From an uncultured Shewanella sp. (GTDB lineage Bacteria; Pseudomonadota; Gammaproteobacteria; Enterobacterales; Shewanellaceae): a stretch of 64,000 nt of DNA. The DNA lies in contig NZ_CANMIO010000019.1 in the NCBI RefSeq assembly GCF_947497935.1, forward strand, positions 1 to 64,000, read 5' to 3'. Positions within the stretch are counted from its first letter, which is position 1. Every line of letters begins with the position of its first letter. The notes below the pieces were generated by a model, which was given only the letters and a program-made list of their open reading frames with translations, searched no databases and had not been told where the DNA came from. Both the position numbers and the translations under genes were made by a program. Below, piece by piece: positions 9,090 through 17,904 of this stretch.

Positions 9090-12000
9090 CTAAGCCGCCG
9101 AGCTCTGTATTTTATCTGGTACATTGCAGGTGTACTGGCAACTTTCGGCCCCCGCTTTCTTATGCAAACTGCAGGCAAGAAAGGCCTTGCCTGTATGACT
9201 ATTTGTGCGCTGAACTAATTTACCCGAAATGCATTTTGGGCAGACTGGACTCTTGTGGCCACATTTTGCTGAGCTGCAAAAGTGATGTGTTTCATTACGC
9301 AGCATAGGGGCACTTTGACAGACGCCGCATGCCTCAAGCTTAGTATCACAATAGTCTTGTCCTAAGGAGCAAGTGTAAAATAGACCATAACGCCCCTCTC
9401 TTGGGATGAGTTTCCCTTCGTTACACTCAGGGCAAGATAGCTGCTCGTGATACATGGGCGCCAGATCGCTGAGGTAAACACGAATATCGCCTTTAAAACC
9501 TCTGAGCTCTTTGACAAAGACAGACTCTTTACCTAATTCAGCCTGAACAAATACCGTCTGTTTTGCTCGTGACAGTGCAACGTAAAACAAGCGTCGCTCT
9601 TCGGTATCGGCGTAACTATCGAGCTTTGGCAACAAGGCCTCTAAGATAGGATCGCTATCTATCTTGCAAGGGAAACCATACTTGTCGTTATTCACGTCGA
9701 GCACGATAACATAGTCGGCTTGCTTACCTTTCGAGGCATGGGCTGAAAAACCAGAGATGGCAAACTGCGGATAACGCCTTTGCCAATGACTCAGCTCTTT
9801 AAGCGATGCGTTAAAGCGACCGATTAACATCACTGTCGCTCGCTTAGCTGCTTTTATATGCCTTGTGACCTCATCGATACTGTCAAATGCCTGAGTTATT
9901 GCCGTCTCTCTGTTGTTTATCATTAAGCAGACTTGTGGATTATCACTGCAGCTATGGGTCGTAAGGCGCTTCTTTAACTGGGCAGGGTTTGCCTGAACAA
10001 ACTGTGAAGCCACCTTCTCAATTTTGTCGTTAAATCTGAAGGTCTTATCCAGCATAACGGTTTTAGTCGCGCCGAAGGTCTCACTAAACTGAGTCGTTAA
10101 ACCCAGATTGCTACCGGTAAACCGATAAATCGCCTGCCAGTCATCGCCTACACAAAACAGAGCACAGCCTGGACTAGAGTCTCGCAGTTCAGTCACCAAC
10201 TTGGCGCGCTCTGCGGAGATATCCTGAAACTCATCGACCATAATGTATTTATATCGAAAACGATCAGCCGTTTTCTGATGAAAATCTTTGGCTCGCGTTA
10301 TCTTGAGCGCCTCGGCGATCATGTCAGAGAAATCTAAGGTATTAAGCGATTTAAGCTGCTTGTCATAACGGCTATAAACCCACCTGAATAAGTGTAAGAA
10401 CGCCTTCCATCTGAGTTGGTTATAGGTGGAAGTCTTAGTGCCTTTCCCCTTTGCCATCTTAACGGCTTCAAGCCCTGCCAAGGTATATCCTGAAGACTTA
10501 AACAGCCCCAAAAAGCTGGACATCAAACGGCTCACATTACGATACACGCCTAAGTGTTTAACCTGAGCAAAGACTTCTTGTGGTGAAATAGGCTTAAAAA
10601 GCTGACTCTCTTCAAGGCCAAGTTGAGCACAGCGCTCACACAATAGCGCTTCAAGACTCTTCTCCAAACCGTCCTTTTCTGCCTGCCAGCTAAAGGTTTG
10701 CAACAGGCAAGTATTATGGCGCTTATGCAGCGCTATCTTCCACTCCCGACTCTGCTGGTACGCTTCTTTATCAATATCAGGACGAGTATTGCCCTGTTTA
10801 TCCTGGCCAAAATGCTCAAGATAAGCATCAAGCAGCGGAATATAGAAATCAGGTTGATAGACGCTCTTTCCAGGTTCGGTGATCTCATTGCTGTTTTTAG
10901 AGTCATCTTTAGAATCAAGCTTTGAGCGATATCTAGGCTCATAGTCGAACTCGATACCGTGGGTATAAAGGTAGTTACAGATGGTGAGCTCTTGAAAACT
11001 CTTAACTCGGTCACCCGATAATGCACGGATCTCGTTGTTTTTAAGGTAGGAGCGATACTGACCCTGGGTGTTAAAGTCCAGCTCGTTGACCTGAGGATAC
11101 AGATAGCGGCCAAAATAGTCAGCAACGGGATCCGCCATCTGTGGATCGGCAACAATAGCGTCGATCTGTTGATCAACAAATTGCGTAAGACGCTTATCAT
11201 CACTGGCCAGCACAGACACTTGGGTCGAACGATTTAAGTAGTATTGTATAATCTCTTTGCCTAACGCATGAAAAGTACTGACCTTAACTCCAGCTAATGC
11301 CTCTGCTCCTTGGCTAGCATTTCCTGCAATGGAAGTTAACCGTTGTTCAAGTTCAACTCTGGCATCTCTACCGTAGGCCAGCATCAAGATCTCTTCAGGC
11401 TTCGCTAAACCTTGATTCACCAGATATGCCGCTTTTGCCGCCATGGTGCTGGTTTTACCTGTTCCCGCCCCCGCAATCACTAAGGTATTATTTTCATCGG
11501 TAACACAGGCTTGGCGCTGCAATAGCGTGAGTGGATTTGCTTCTAGCGAGTCAAACAGTGGCTGATGCGCATCTAGCTGCTTTTCCTGCCACCACTGGTT
11601 ATATTTTTCAGTGAACGCCTCAGGCTGCTTAATAAACTTAGCGAGTCTGCAGTTAAAGGCACTGGTGTCAAAACCTAGTTGAGTAAAATGTTCTGCACAG
11701 CTAAATGCCGATAATGAATCTTGAAACTCATTCTGCAACAGGCTTTTATCTGAATCACGTAAATATCGCTTATGTAAACCAAAGCGGCTGTCAAAACGCG
11801 CAATATCAACAAGCAGCTCATCATAGCTCACTTGTAGCGCCGCTTTGCTTTGCAACAGATGGTTTTTCAGGGCGTATTTAAACAGAGGTTTACTGTCGAT
11901 AAAGCGGAAAAAGCTAAAGCGCGTATCTCCCCAAACTAATGTTTGAGTAAACCAGCCTTCTCGCACCTCAACGGTTTGATTAAACTGCGGGTAGGCATAG

Positions 12001-12104
12001 AGCTTACCGTTTATGGTTAATCCCTGTTCGCAAAGTTTGGCACCATTACAGAATATGATCCCTTGCAGAAAACCGAACTCAACAGAATGTCGCCTAAGCT
12101 CCAT
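9090..12104 (-). CDS. Helicase IV (HelD)-like UvrD-family helicase with nuclease-like insert and zinc fingers
   Basis: 1004 residues against about 684 for E. coli HelD. The N-terminal region (MELRRHS..., TLVWGDTRFSF) and helicase core follow HelD: Walker A AGAGTGKTS (211-219), DEFQD (624-628), VGDDWQAIYRFTGS, GFSAHASKGKQADYVIV and EERRLFYVALSRAK. Two parts are additional. Residues about 368-480 hold a PD-(D/E)XK-like pattern: E372 in KSFQELTICNYL, D419 in YQPDF, E430 in YLEHFG. Residues 891-993 hold topoisomerase-type C4 zinc fingers (CPEC, CGVC, CPKC and later cysteines). The protein may therefore both unwind and cleave DNA; catalysis is untested. The start at 12104 has AGAGG seven bases upstream. 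It stands alone. Confidence 0.9.
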   Translation of the reverse strand: MELRRHSVEFGFLQGIIFCNGAKLCEQGLTINGKLYAYPQFNQTVEVREGWFTQTLVWGDTRFSFFRFIDSKPLFKYALKNHLLQSKAALQVSYDELLVDIARFDSRFGLHKRYLRDSDKSLLQNEFQDSLSAFSCAEHFTQLGFDTSAFNCRLAKFIKQPEAFTEKYNQWWQEKQLDAHQPLFDSLEANPLTLLQRQACVTDENNTLVIAGAGTGKTSTMAAKAAYLVNQGLAKPEEILMLAYGRDARVELEQRLTSIAGNASQGAEALAGVKVSTFHALGKEIIQYYLNRSTQVSVLASDDKRLTQFVDQQIDAIVADPQMADPVADYFGRYLYPQVNELDFNTQGQYRSYLKNNEIRALSGDRVKSFQELTICNYLYTHGIEFDYEPRYRSKLDSKDDSKNSNEITEPGKSVYQPDFYIPLLDAYLEHFGQDKQGNTRPDIDKEAYQQSREWKIALHKRHNTCLLQTFSWQAEKDGLEKSLEALLCERCAQLGLEESQLFKPISPQEVFAQVKHLGVYRNVSRLMSSFLGLFKSSGYTLAGLEAVKMAKGKGTKTSTYNQLRWKAFLHLFRWVYSRYDKQLKSLNTLDFSDMIAEALKITRAKDFHQKTADRFRYKYIMVDEFQDISAERAKLVTELRDSSPGCALFCVGDDWQAIYRFTGSNLGLTTQFSETFGATKTVMLDKTFRFNDKIEKVASQFVQANPAQLKKRLTTHSCSDNPQVCLMINNRETAITQAFDSIDEVTRHIKAAKRATVMLIGRFNASLKELSHWQRRYPQFAISGFSAHASKGKQADYVIVLDVNNDKYGFPCKIDSDPILEALLPKLDSYADTEERRLFYVALSRAKQTVFVQAELGKESVFVKELRGFKGDIRVYLSDLAPMYHEQLSCPECNEGKLIPREGRYGLFYTCSLGQDYCDTKLEACGVCQSAPMLRNETHHFCSSAKCGHKSPVCPKCISGKLVQRTNSHTGKAFLACSLHKKAGAESCQYTCNVPDKIQSSAA

Positions 12105-12479
12105 TTACAACCTCTGATTGGTAAAATACCGCCGCATAGTATCAAGTTATCTCAGTCGCAAATAGCGGTAATCTTGCGTGTGCTTAAATATTTACCAAGA
12201 CGCTATAACGGCAAATGGTGCTGTAAATTGTCTATAAAAACAGCAAGGTAAATCACGTGGGCTTTTTTAGCTTTTTTTACATATAAAACCTGCATGACAA
12301 GCGTGATTAACCACACAAAAACGAATTGAAAGCGACTAAATGAGGTTCAGTATCACATACCTATTAATTACTAAATGCTAGCCTTTATCTCAATTCATAG
12401 CACCTCAAAGCAATATAAATGCTATGTAATATCATCTAGATAACAGATCCATTGATGGAATGAAAAAGGGTTCACCATA
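12105..12479. other. Divergent intergenic region
   Basis: 375 bases between the helicase start and the start of the small exported protein. It must hold both promoters, but no pair of boxes was convincing by eye. No other gene seen. Confidence 0.45.
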
Positions 12480-12821
12480 ATGAAAAAAGTACTAATTGCA
12501 GGTCTTGTAAGTTGTTTATTCGCAGGTACCGCTGTCGCTGAAAACCTAGACAAAGATACTGCGCTTGGCATGGCAAGCCTCATGATTTGTACAACGTTTT
12601 ATGCAGAACAAGATATGCAAATCGAAGGCAGCATTGTTGGCCAATCTATGATGATGCATAAAGATGCAGGCATCGAAGAGATGATCATGTCAAAAGAAAC
12701 CAGTGAAGCATTAGATGCTTACATGGACCAATTCAAAGCAGCGAATAAAGAGCAGCAAATCAAGATATGTGACCAAGCAATTAAGTTTGCTCGCGAAAGT
12801 GATTTTGTTACAGCTGAATAG
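12480..12821 (+). CDS. Small exported protein of unknown function
   Basis: 113 residues with a clear signal peptide: MKKVLIAGLVSCLFAGTAVA then ENLDKD, with cleavage expected after AVA. The mature part of about 93 residues is predicted helical, methionine-rich (VGQSMMMHKDAG, EEMIMSK) and has two cysteines, in LMICTTF and IKICDQA, that could form a disulfide in the periplasm. I recognise no family. It is monocistronic: a strong hairpin terminator follows within 25 bases and the neighbours are transcribed differently. Confidence 0.75.
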   Translation: MKKVLIAGLVSCLFAGTAVAENLDKDTALGMASLMICTTFYAEQDMQIEGSIVGQSMMMHKDAGIEEMIMSKETSEALDAYMDQFKAANKEQQIKICDQAIKFARESDFVTAE

Positions 12822-12843
12822 CCGAGACATTTGGCTACACGCT

Positions 12844-12885
12844 TAAACAATTGATAGCCCCGTACGGGGTTATCTTGTTTAAACG
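12844..12885 (+). terminator. Hairpin terminator between convergent genes
   Basis: An extended imperfect stem, AAACA..GATAgCCCC / GGGGttATC..TGTTT with loop GTAC, ends in TTGTTTAAA. It lies just past the small exported protein gene and could also stop the minus-strand ftsZ-like transcript. Confidence 0.7.
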
Positions 12886-13030
12886 CTTTCATAGACTAAA
12901 CCCGTTCAAGCTTTATCGCGCTAAAGCAAGCTTCAGGGCGACTCCTAATTAATTCGAGTTGAGCCAACAGAAGCTCAAGTCTTAGCCTTATGTCATAAGC
13001 CTTATTTCTTATGTAATATGCTTTAAGCCA

Positions 13031-14233
13031 TCAGTAAACTCGTTTTTGATTACGGGTATAAGTTGGGATCTCAAGCTCCGTTGTAAATTGGTCACAGCTC
13101 TTTTCCCTTACCGACTTCTCTTTTAAAAAGTCATGTAAATTTAACAGCTCAGATGATTCAAAACGGTGATTATGAGATTTGCCACCTGCTGGTCTTTGCT
13201 GTTCGACTAGGAGCTGATTTAGTAAAGACTGATCTACCAAGGCCTGCTCTACATAAGCGTTTAAGCTGTCAGCCTCATCTTGCATACCTGTTGCAATCAC
13301 CATCAACTCAAGCTCACAATCCAGATCTGGGACTATGGTGAGGCCAATAATCACCAGCGCAGCGGGATCAAGCTGTTCCTGCAGCGTTTCACCTATACTA
13401 TTGTACTGATTAAGCTCAATATTTTCTGTTGCCATCACACTTACAATCGCACCTTGCGCCTTAGATAGATCGCACTCTTCTAACAGGGGGTTCTTAAGGG
13501 CCTTATTGATGGTCTGTTGCAGATCTTCGCCTGCCATCTGTCTGGCCACTCCCATTGCCGCGCGCCCTTGGTGACTCACCACAGCGATAAAATCATTGAG
13601 ATCAATATTAATCAAACCAGACTGGCTAATGGTCGTGGTTAACCCCTGTAATACATCTTGCAAGATGCGGTTACTCTCATAAAAGGCGTTAACTAAACTG
13701 ACCTTCTTATCCAGTGTCTTAACCAGCTGATCGTTAGGCAGCACGATTACCGCGTTGGCATGCTGCATCAGCTCATCCACACCTTTTTTCGCCATTAACC
13801 CTCTTTGATGGCCTTCAAAATTAAATGGCGTGGTCACCACAGCCACTAAAGGTTTATTGAGCTCAGTCGCGACTGATGCCATAAAAGGAATGGCGCCAGT
13901 ACCCGTACCGCCGCCCATTCCACCCGTTATAAAGATAATATCTGCCAACTCAATGTATTCTCTAAGCTCAGCCTCTGACTCTGCAGCGGCGTCATAGCCT
14001 TTTTGTGGTCTAGCACCGGCTCCTAAGCCTTTGGTTGCCTCAAGGCCAATCTGTAGTCGGGTACTGCACTGTGAGACATGTAAAGACTGTGCATCAGTGT
14101 TAACCGCAATAAGCTGTACATTGTCAGCTAACACGGACTGACTGAGTTGATTAATTGAATTACAACCACATCCGCCAACACCAAATACGGCTATTCGTGG
14201 TGCTTGGTTATTTTGAGTATGCAAATCGAACAT
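13031..14233 (-). CDS. FtsZ paralogue (tubulin-like GTPase)
   Basis: 400 residues with the full FtsZ fold. The GTP-binding motif is GGMGGGTGTGA (residues 104-114). The nucleotide-pocket segments GVGGCGCNSI and VNTDAQSL are present, as is GLGAGARP. The T7 catalytic loop NIDLND keeps both aspartates (D211 and D214), so GTP hydrolysis on polymerisation should be possible. The last residues (LEIPTYTRNQKRVY) resemble the C-terminal peptide by which FtsZ binds FtsA and ZipA (IPxFLRKQ in E. coli), joined by a short variable linker. No ftsA, ftsQ or mur genes are beside it, so this is probably not the division-cluster copy. It lies 58 bases downstream of a WYL regulator on the same strand. Confidence 0.9.
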   Translation of the reverse strand: MFDLHTQNNQAPRIAVFGVGGCGCNSINQLSQSVLADNVQLIAVNTDAQSLHVSQCSTRLQIGLEATKGLGAGARPQKGYDAAAESEAELREYIELADIIFITGGMGGGTGTGAIPFMASVATELNKPLVAVVTTPFNFEGHQRGLMAKKGVDELMQHANAVIVLPNDQLVKTLDKKVSLVNAFYESNRILQDVLQGLTTTISQSGLINIDLNDFIAVVSHQGRAAMGVARQMAGEDLQQTINKALKNPLLEECDLSKAQGAIVSVMATENIELNQYNSIGETLQEQLDPAALVIIGLTIVPDLDCELELMVIATGMQDEADSLNAYVEQALVDQSLLNQLLVEQQRPAGGKSHNHRFESSELLNLHDFLKEKSVREKSCDQFTTELEIPTYTRNQKRVY

Positions 14234-14291
14234 TTGCCCTTCTCCTAGGTATTGTCATTTGACTTAGATAGTACCGAGGAGATTAACCTAG

Positions 14292-15311
14292 CTATGCGAC
14301 AGACTCGGTCGTAGCATTTTGATATTGCGTATTTACTTTACCGATCAACCGGGTGAAATGATCACGAAGCTTTGGCGGAGAAACGACTTCTACGCTATCA
14401 GCCATGGCCCACAAAAACTCTCTTAATCTTGGTGTATCACACACGCTCGCATTGAGACGATAATAGCCGTTTGCCAGTCGTTCAATCTGCTGATCTTCAC
14501 TCAGTCTGGCGTTGCGCTGAATAAAGTTGGCCGACGGCGAAAGCAGTAACTCTAGAGCTATCGGCGTTGTGGCGCTTACTTCGCCGGTCAGCGTGATATC
14601 AAAATCATCACGTGTGATCGCATCACTATCGAGTAAGCGAATATTGCGCATTAAGTTAATGGGTTTTGCATAGCGCTTTATATGTGTCTTTCCCACAGTA
14701 AATGCCAGCATGATGATCCCATCCGAGATTTTTATCCCTTCGGGGTTAATCGGTCGGTAGTCTATCCAATAACTTTTGCCTTTAATAAATCGTTGAATTT
14801 CGCAGGCTATTTGTCGCTTGTTTAACAGCGCATCTTGTACAATTTCTAATGCGTGAGGATCGTGATCGTCGTAGGTAATAGGCAAAGGTGCTGGCAGTTG
14901 GGCGACGCGAAGCGCCCAGTACAGCCAGGGATTATCCGGATCCGTACCTAAAACTTGATCGGCACGTTCAAAATAAGGGGTAAGCTGCTGTAAACTTTTA
15001 GGCGGCAACAGTTGCTTGGCGTTGTGCTTTAACGTATGAAACGCCAATGCCATATGATGATCCATCAAGGTTAAGTTAAGACCCCGCCAGCAAGCCGCAA
15101 TAGACCAGCCAAATGGTTTGCACCTATCATCCATCACTAAGCCAAACAGCCCCATGTCGTACATGGCTTTTAGCTCTCGCTGCACGGTTCTTAGGCCTAT
15201 GTCATAGTCACGATTTTTTAGCTTTTCAGTGATCTCCTTGGCGGTAAACTTTCTAGGGTAACGCGGTATTTGCTCAAGCATAGCGATTTGGCGCTCGATA
15301 TTGGTTTGCAT
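14292..15311 (-). CDS. WYL-domain transcriptional regulator
   Basis: About 339 residues. An N-terminal winged helix-turn-helix (FTAKEITEKLKNRDYDIGLRT followed by VQRELKAM) recognises DNA. A central WYL-type ligand-sensing domain follows (around SYWIDYRPINPEGI, with IIMLAF where many members have WYL), then a C-terminal WCX-like domain. WYL regulators respond to nucleic acids or small ligands and often govern stress or defence genes. I prefer ATG 15311 (MQTNIERQ), which puts the HTH at the usual distance from the N-terminus and has a modest AGAGA upstream. An in-frame ATG at 15377 would add 22 residues. It precedes the ftsZ-like gene by 58 bases and probably shares its transcript. Confidence 0.82.
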   Translation of the reverse strand: MQTNIERQIAMLEQIPRYPRKFTAKEITEKLKNRDYDIGLRTVQRELKAMYDMGLFGLVMDDRCKPFGWSIAACWRGLNLTLMDHHMALAFHTLKHNAKQLLPPKSLQQLTPYFERADQVLGTDPDNPWLYWALRVAQLPAPLPITYDDHDPHALEIVQDALLNKRQIACEIQRFIKGKSYWIDYRPINPEGIKISDGIIMLAFTVGKTHIKRYAKPINLMRNIRLLDSDAITRDDFDITLTGEVSATTPIALELLLSPSANFIQRNARLSEDQQIERLANGYYRLNASVCDTPRLREFLWAMADSVEVVSPPKLRDHFTRLIGKVNTQYQNATTESVA

Positions 15312-15636
15312 CAAAAATTCTCTGATCAAAAGCTCTCTAATTTGCTGAGCGATTAGCATAATACACAGCTGCGACATATCTTGACGCAGGGGTAATATTT
15401 TATATCCAAATCATTAAAAGTCATCCACACGCTATGAAAAGTTCGATGAACAGCTCAAGCCACAGTAACTAATGCCTCAGTGACTATTATAAATATTCTC
15501 GAGATCTATCACGTCATCAAAGATAGATAACGCCCGAAGCCACTGTTAGCGTTGACTAAATGCTGCTGTAGCCCATAATCACAAGTAAACGTACTGCTAA
15601 TGCCTTAGCTTACTGATATTTTTGGGAGCCTTTTTA

Positions 15637-16719
15637 ATGAGTGGCCTTAAACTCAAACCGCACCACTTAGTCTTATTATTCGCTTTAGCGATCGCCTTTT
15701 ATGCCTGTTATTTACTCATATCCCCTTATTTAGGCTCGATAGTACTCGGATTTATCGTGTCGATATTATTTCTCCCAATCCATACTCGGATTCAACAGCG
15801 CATGCCTAACAGCCCGAATATGGCCTCCGTGTTTTCGTGTACATTGGTGACAGTGATGGTGCTGATCCCATTACTGTTTGTAGCAATGGCCATTATGAAT
15901 GAAGGCATCAACTTCATGACTAATGCTTATGCTTGGTTAACTGACGGCGGAGCAAAAAGCTTTCTTGCTCATCCCTATATTCAACATGGCATTGCCTTAT
16001 TGAATAAGTGGCTGCCGTTCGACACAATTAAGATAGATGAACTCGTGCAACAAGCTGCCGGAAAAGTAACGCAACTGAGCAGCAGCTTATTAACTGCTAG
16101 TACAGGCATTGCCGGCGATGTAGCGGACACGGTTTTAGATTTTGGATTGATGCTATTTGTATTGTTTTTCTTTTTACGAGATCAACAGAAAATCATCGAT
16201 AACACCCGCCACATCATTCCATTATCTCGCTCACAGCAAGGGCTTATCTTTAATGAAGTCGGTGTGGTTGCTAAGTCTGCCGTATTAGGTGCATTTCTTA
16301 CTGCATTAGCCCAAGGCGCGCTCGGCGGAATAGCCATGTCGTTAGCCGGATTTTCGGGGTTATTCTGGGGCAGTATGATGGCCTTTGCTTCCTTTATCCC
16401 GTTTGTTGGAACCGCAATGATTTGGTTACCTGCCTCAATTTATTTGTTTATAACCGGCGACTGGCAATGGGCACTCTTTTTGATTGTTTGGGGGGTTGTG
16501 GTTATTGGCTCGATTGATAACTTTCTCAGACCTTGGCTCATGCAAGGTAATACAGGTATGAGTACCTTACTGTTATTTTTCTCACTACTAGGCGGTTTGC
16601 AGCTGTTTGGACTAATCGGCTTAGTCTATGGCCCTATTATATTTGCCGTAACCTTGGTTCTGGCTCGGTTATATGAGATTGAGTTTAAAGACTTTATTGA
16701 ACAGCAAGATAAAGAGTAA
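15637..16719 (+). CDS. AI-2E family transporter (PerM-like)
   Basis: About 360 residues, inner membrane, with six to eight hydrophobic segments and the conserved C-terminal blocks of the family: FASFIPFVGTAMIWLPA, GSIDNFLRPWLM and FGLIGLVYGPIIFA. Members include TqsA, linked to autoinducer-2 export, and several Na+/H+ antiporters and permeases of unknown substrate, so the substrate here is open. The frame extends upstream to a TTG at 15622, but GGGAG at 15624-15628 is correctly spaced only for ATG 15637. It is followed at once by a repeat element (16728-17056) and has no visible terminator of its own. Confidence 0.9.
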   Translation: MSGLKLKPHHLVLLFALAIAFYACYLLISPYLGSIVLGFIVSILFLPIHTRIQQRMPNSPNMASVFSCTLVTVMVLIPLLFVAMAIMNEGINFMTNAYAWLTDGGAKSFLAHPYIQHGIALLNKWLPFDTIKIDELVQQAAGKVTQLSSSLLTASTGIAGDVADTVLDFGLMLFVLFFFLRDQQKIIDNTRHIIPLSRSQQGLIFNEVGVVAKSAVLGAFLTALAQGALGGIAMSLAGFSGLFWGSMMAFASFIPFVGTAMIWLPASIYLFITGDWQWALFLIVWGVVVIGSIDNFLRPWLMQGNTGMSTLLLFFSLLGGLQLFGLIGLVYGPIIFAVTLVLARLYEIEFKDFIEQQDKE

Positions 16720-16727
16720 ACAACATA

Positions 16728-17056
16728 ATACCAATTAGTATAAAGATTTGGTCGCTCAGCGAGAGTTTAGCGGCACTGAGACAAGGTCATTAAATGCTCC
16801 TGCATTAATGACATTCACCACATCCATGTGGTTTGCAACGAGTGCAGAGCATAGTTATTCTACGTTTAAGCTCCCTCTTTGTTTATTAAGAGTCGCAGTA
16901 TCAGAGCCACTAAAACTCGCCATTCTGGAGCGTTTTTGGCTGCCTACTTCTGCGTTGAATAACTTCACAAGGGAGCAACCATTCTTTCAATTATTCGCCT
17001 TGAATTAGTTTGCCAAAAACGCTCTGAGTAGATCAACTTCTTATACTGATTGGTAT
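16728..17056. mobile_element. MITE-like inverted-repeat element, copy 1, interrupted
   Basis: Terminal inverted repeats ATACCAATTAGTATAA (16728-16743) and TTATACTGATTGGTAT (17041-17056) bound this element. Interior sequence matches the reverse complement of the 164-base element at 57958-58121, except for 165 extra bases at 16756-16920. Removing that insert leaves exactly 164 bases. It encodes no transposase, so it would depend on an enzyme in trans, as miniature elements do. Confidence 0.85.
16756..16920. mobile_element. Nested insertion with its own inverted ends
   Basis: These bases are absent from the uninterrupted copy at 57958-58121. The insert ends are inverted relative to each other: GCGAGAGTTTAGCGGCACTG at the left and, read in reverse complement, GCGAGTTTTAGTGGCTCTG at the right. 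TCGC occurs on both flanks (16752-16755 and 16917-16920), either a target duplication or part of the ends. The interior holds two small hairpins, near ATTAATGCAGG and ACCACATCCATGTGGT. Confidence 0.75.
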
Positions 17057-17110
17057 AATACCTGTCATTTGAAAATCTTATTTACAAATGACAGGTATAA
17101 AATATGGCCG

Positions 17111-17554
17111 CTACTTGCTCCCGTCCAAACTTGATAGCTCCTGCTCAAGTTGCTTCAGCTTAGTGTTTTCACTCAATAGCTTTTGTTGATATTTATAGGT
17201 TTTATCTAAGTTACTCTCTTCTTCGGCTTCCTTTAAGTCAGCCTCGTACTTATCAATTTGTTGTTTTACTTCAGCTATCTCAGTAGTTAAGTCTTGCTTA
17301 AGGCCATCGTTAGTACAATTGGACTCAACGCCTTTTAACGCGGTTTCTAACCCCGCTACCTTATTTGTGTTGCCATGAGCCTTTGCCATGGTAATTTGCT
17401 TTTTTATCTCACAACTCTTTTTGTCACAGCCAACCATAGTGCTGCAATCTTTATGATGATCAGCAAAAGCGAGTTTTGGCACAAGTGTAAGGCTCAATGT
17501 GCAAGCCGTCATAGCAACGACTAACGCAGCGCGAGAGGATTTGTTTTTCATCAT
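17111..17554 (-). CDS. DUF1090 family periplasmic protein (YqjC-like)
   Basis: 147 residues. A signal peptide (MTACTLSLTLVPKLAFA then DHHKD) is followed by a helical domain with family features: CEIKKQITMAKAHGNTNKVAGL, GVESNCTND, and a long charged coiled coil to the C-terminus (about residues 85-145). E. coli YqjC belongs here; no function is established. Cysteines C37, C43 and C48 lie in the first part of the mature protein, with one more in ESNC. The ATG pair at the start is preceded by GGAGATATT, so either ATG would work. It lies just beyond the repeat element and is transcribed toward it. Confidence 0.85.
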   Translation of the reverse strand: MMKNKSSRAALVVAMTACTLSLTLVPKLAFADHHKDCSTMVGCDKKSCEIKKQITMAKAHGNTNKVAGLETALKGVESNCTNDGLKQDLTTEIAEVKQQIDKYEADLKEAEEESNLDKTYKYQQKLLSENTKLKQLEQELSSLDGSK

Positions 17555-17904
17555 AATATCTCCATTTATTAATCATTGCGGATCCCGTATACGTTATCCT
17601 GCTATACGTATATAGACACTCCATCAACATACGTCCACTTATGGCTATTTTAAATCCTCATCAAATGCATTGTTTTCCTCTTCATATTTATTTCGACTTT
17701 ATTCGAAACAAGAATTGACAAGCATCAGATAGCCGCCTATATTTCGACTTTTACAGAAACTTCATAAGGATAGAGTAAAGTGCTAAGGAGCAGCATCAGA
17801 TCGAAGTTAACTATGTCATTAACAACGTCATTAACAATGACGATAAAAAGCGATTTTTAGTTCTGTCTTATCAAGAACCCATTAAACAATTAGCGGCGGA
17901 CACC
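17555..17904. other. Divergent intergenic region
   Basis: 350 bases between the DUF1090 gene and the glutathione synthetase gene. Nothing specific seen beyond A+T-rich sequence near 17690-17770 that should hold the promoters. Confidence 0.45.

Noticed and set aside
9008..9307. 99-codon plus-strand frame
   Set aside because: It overlaps the end of the helicase gene on the opposite strand over the zinc-finger coding region, has no ribosome-binding site and no recognisable content.
12063..12251. 62-codon plus-strand frame across the helicase start
   Set aside because: Overlaps the well-supported helicase start and its ribosome-binding site; no protein-like features.
13031..14233. The ftsZ-like gene taken as the main division gene
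   Set aside because: No ftsA, ftsQ, mur or lpxC genes are adjacent, and several residues differ from the highly conserved gammaproteobacterial FtsZ.
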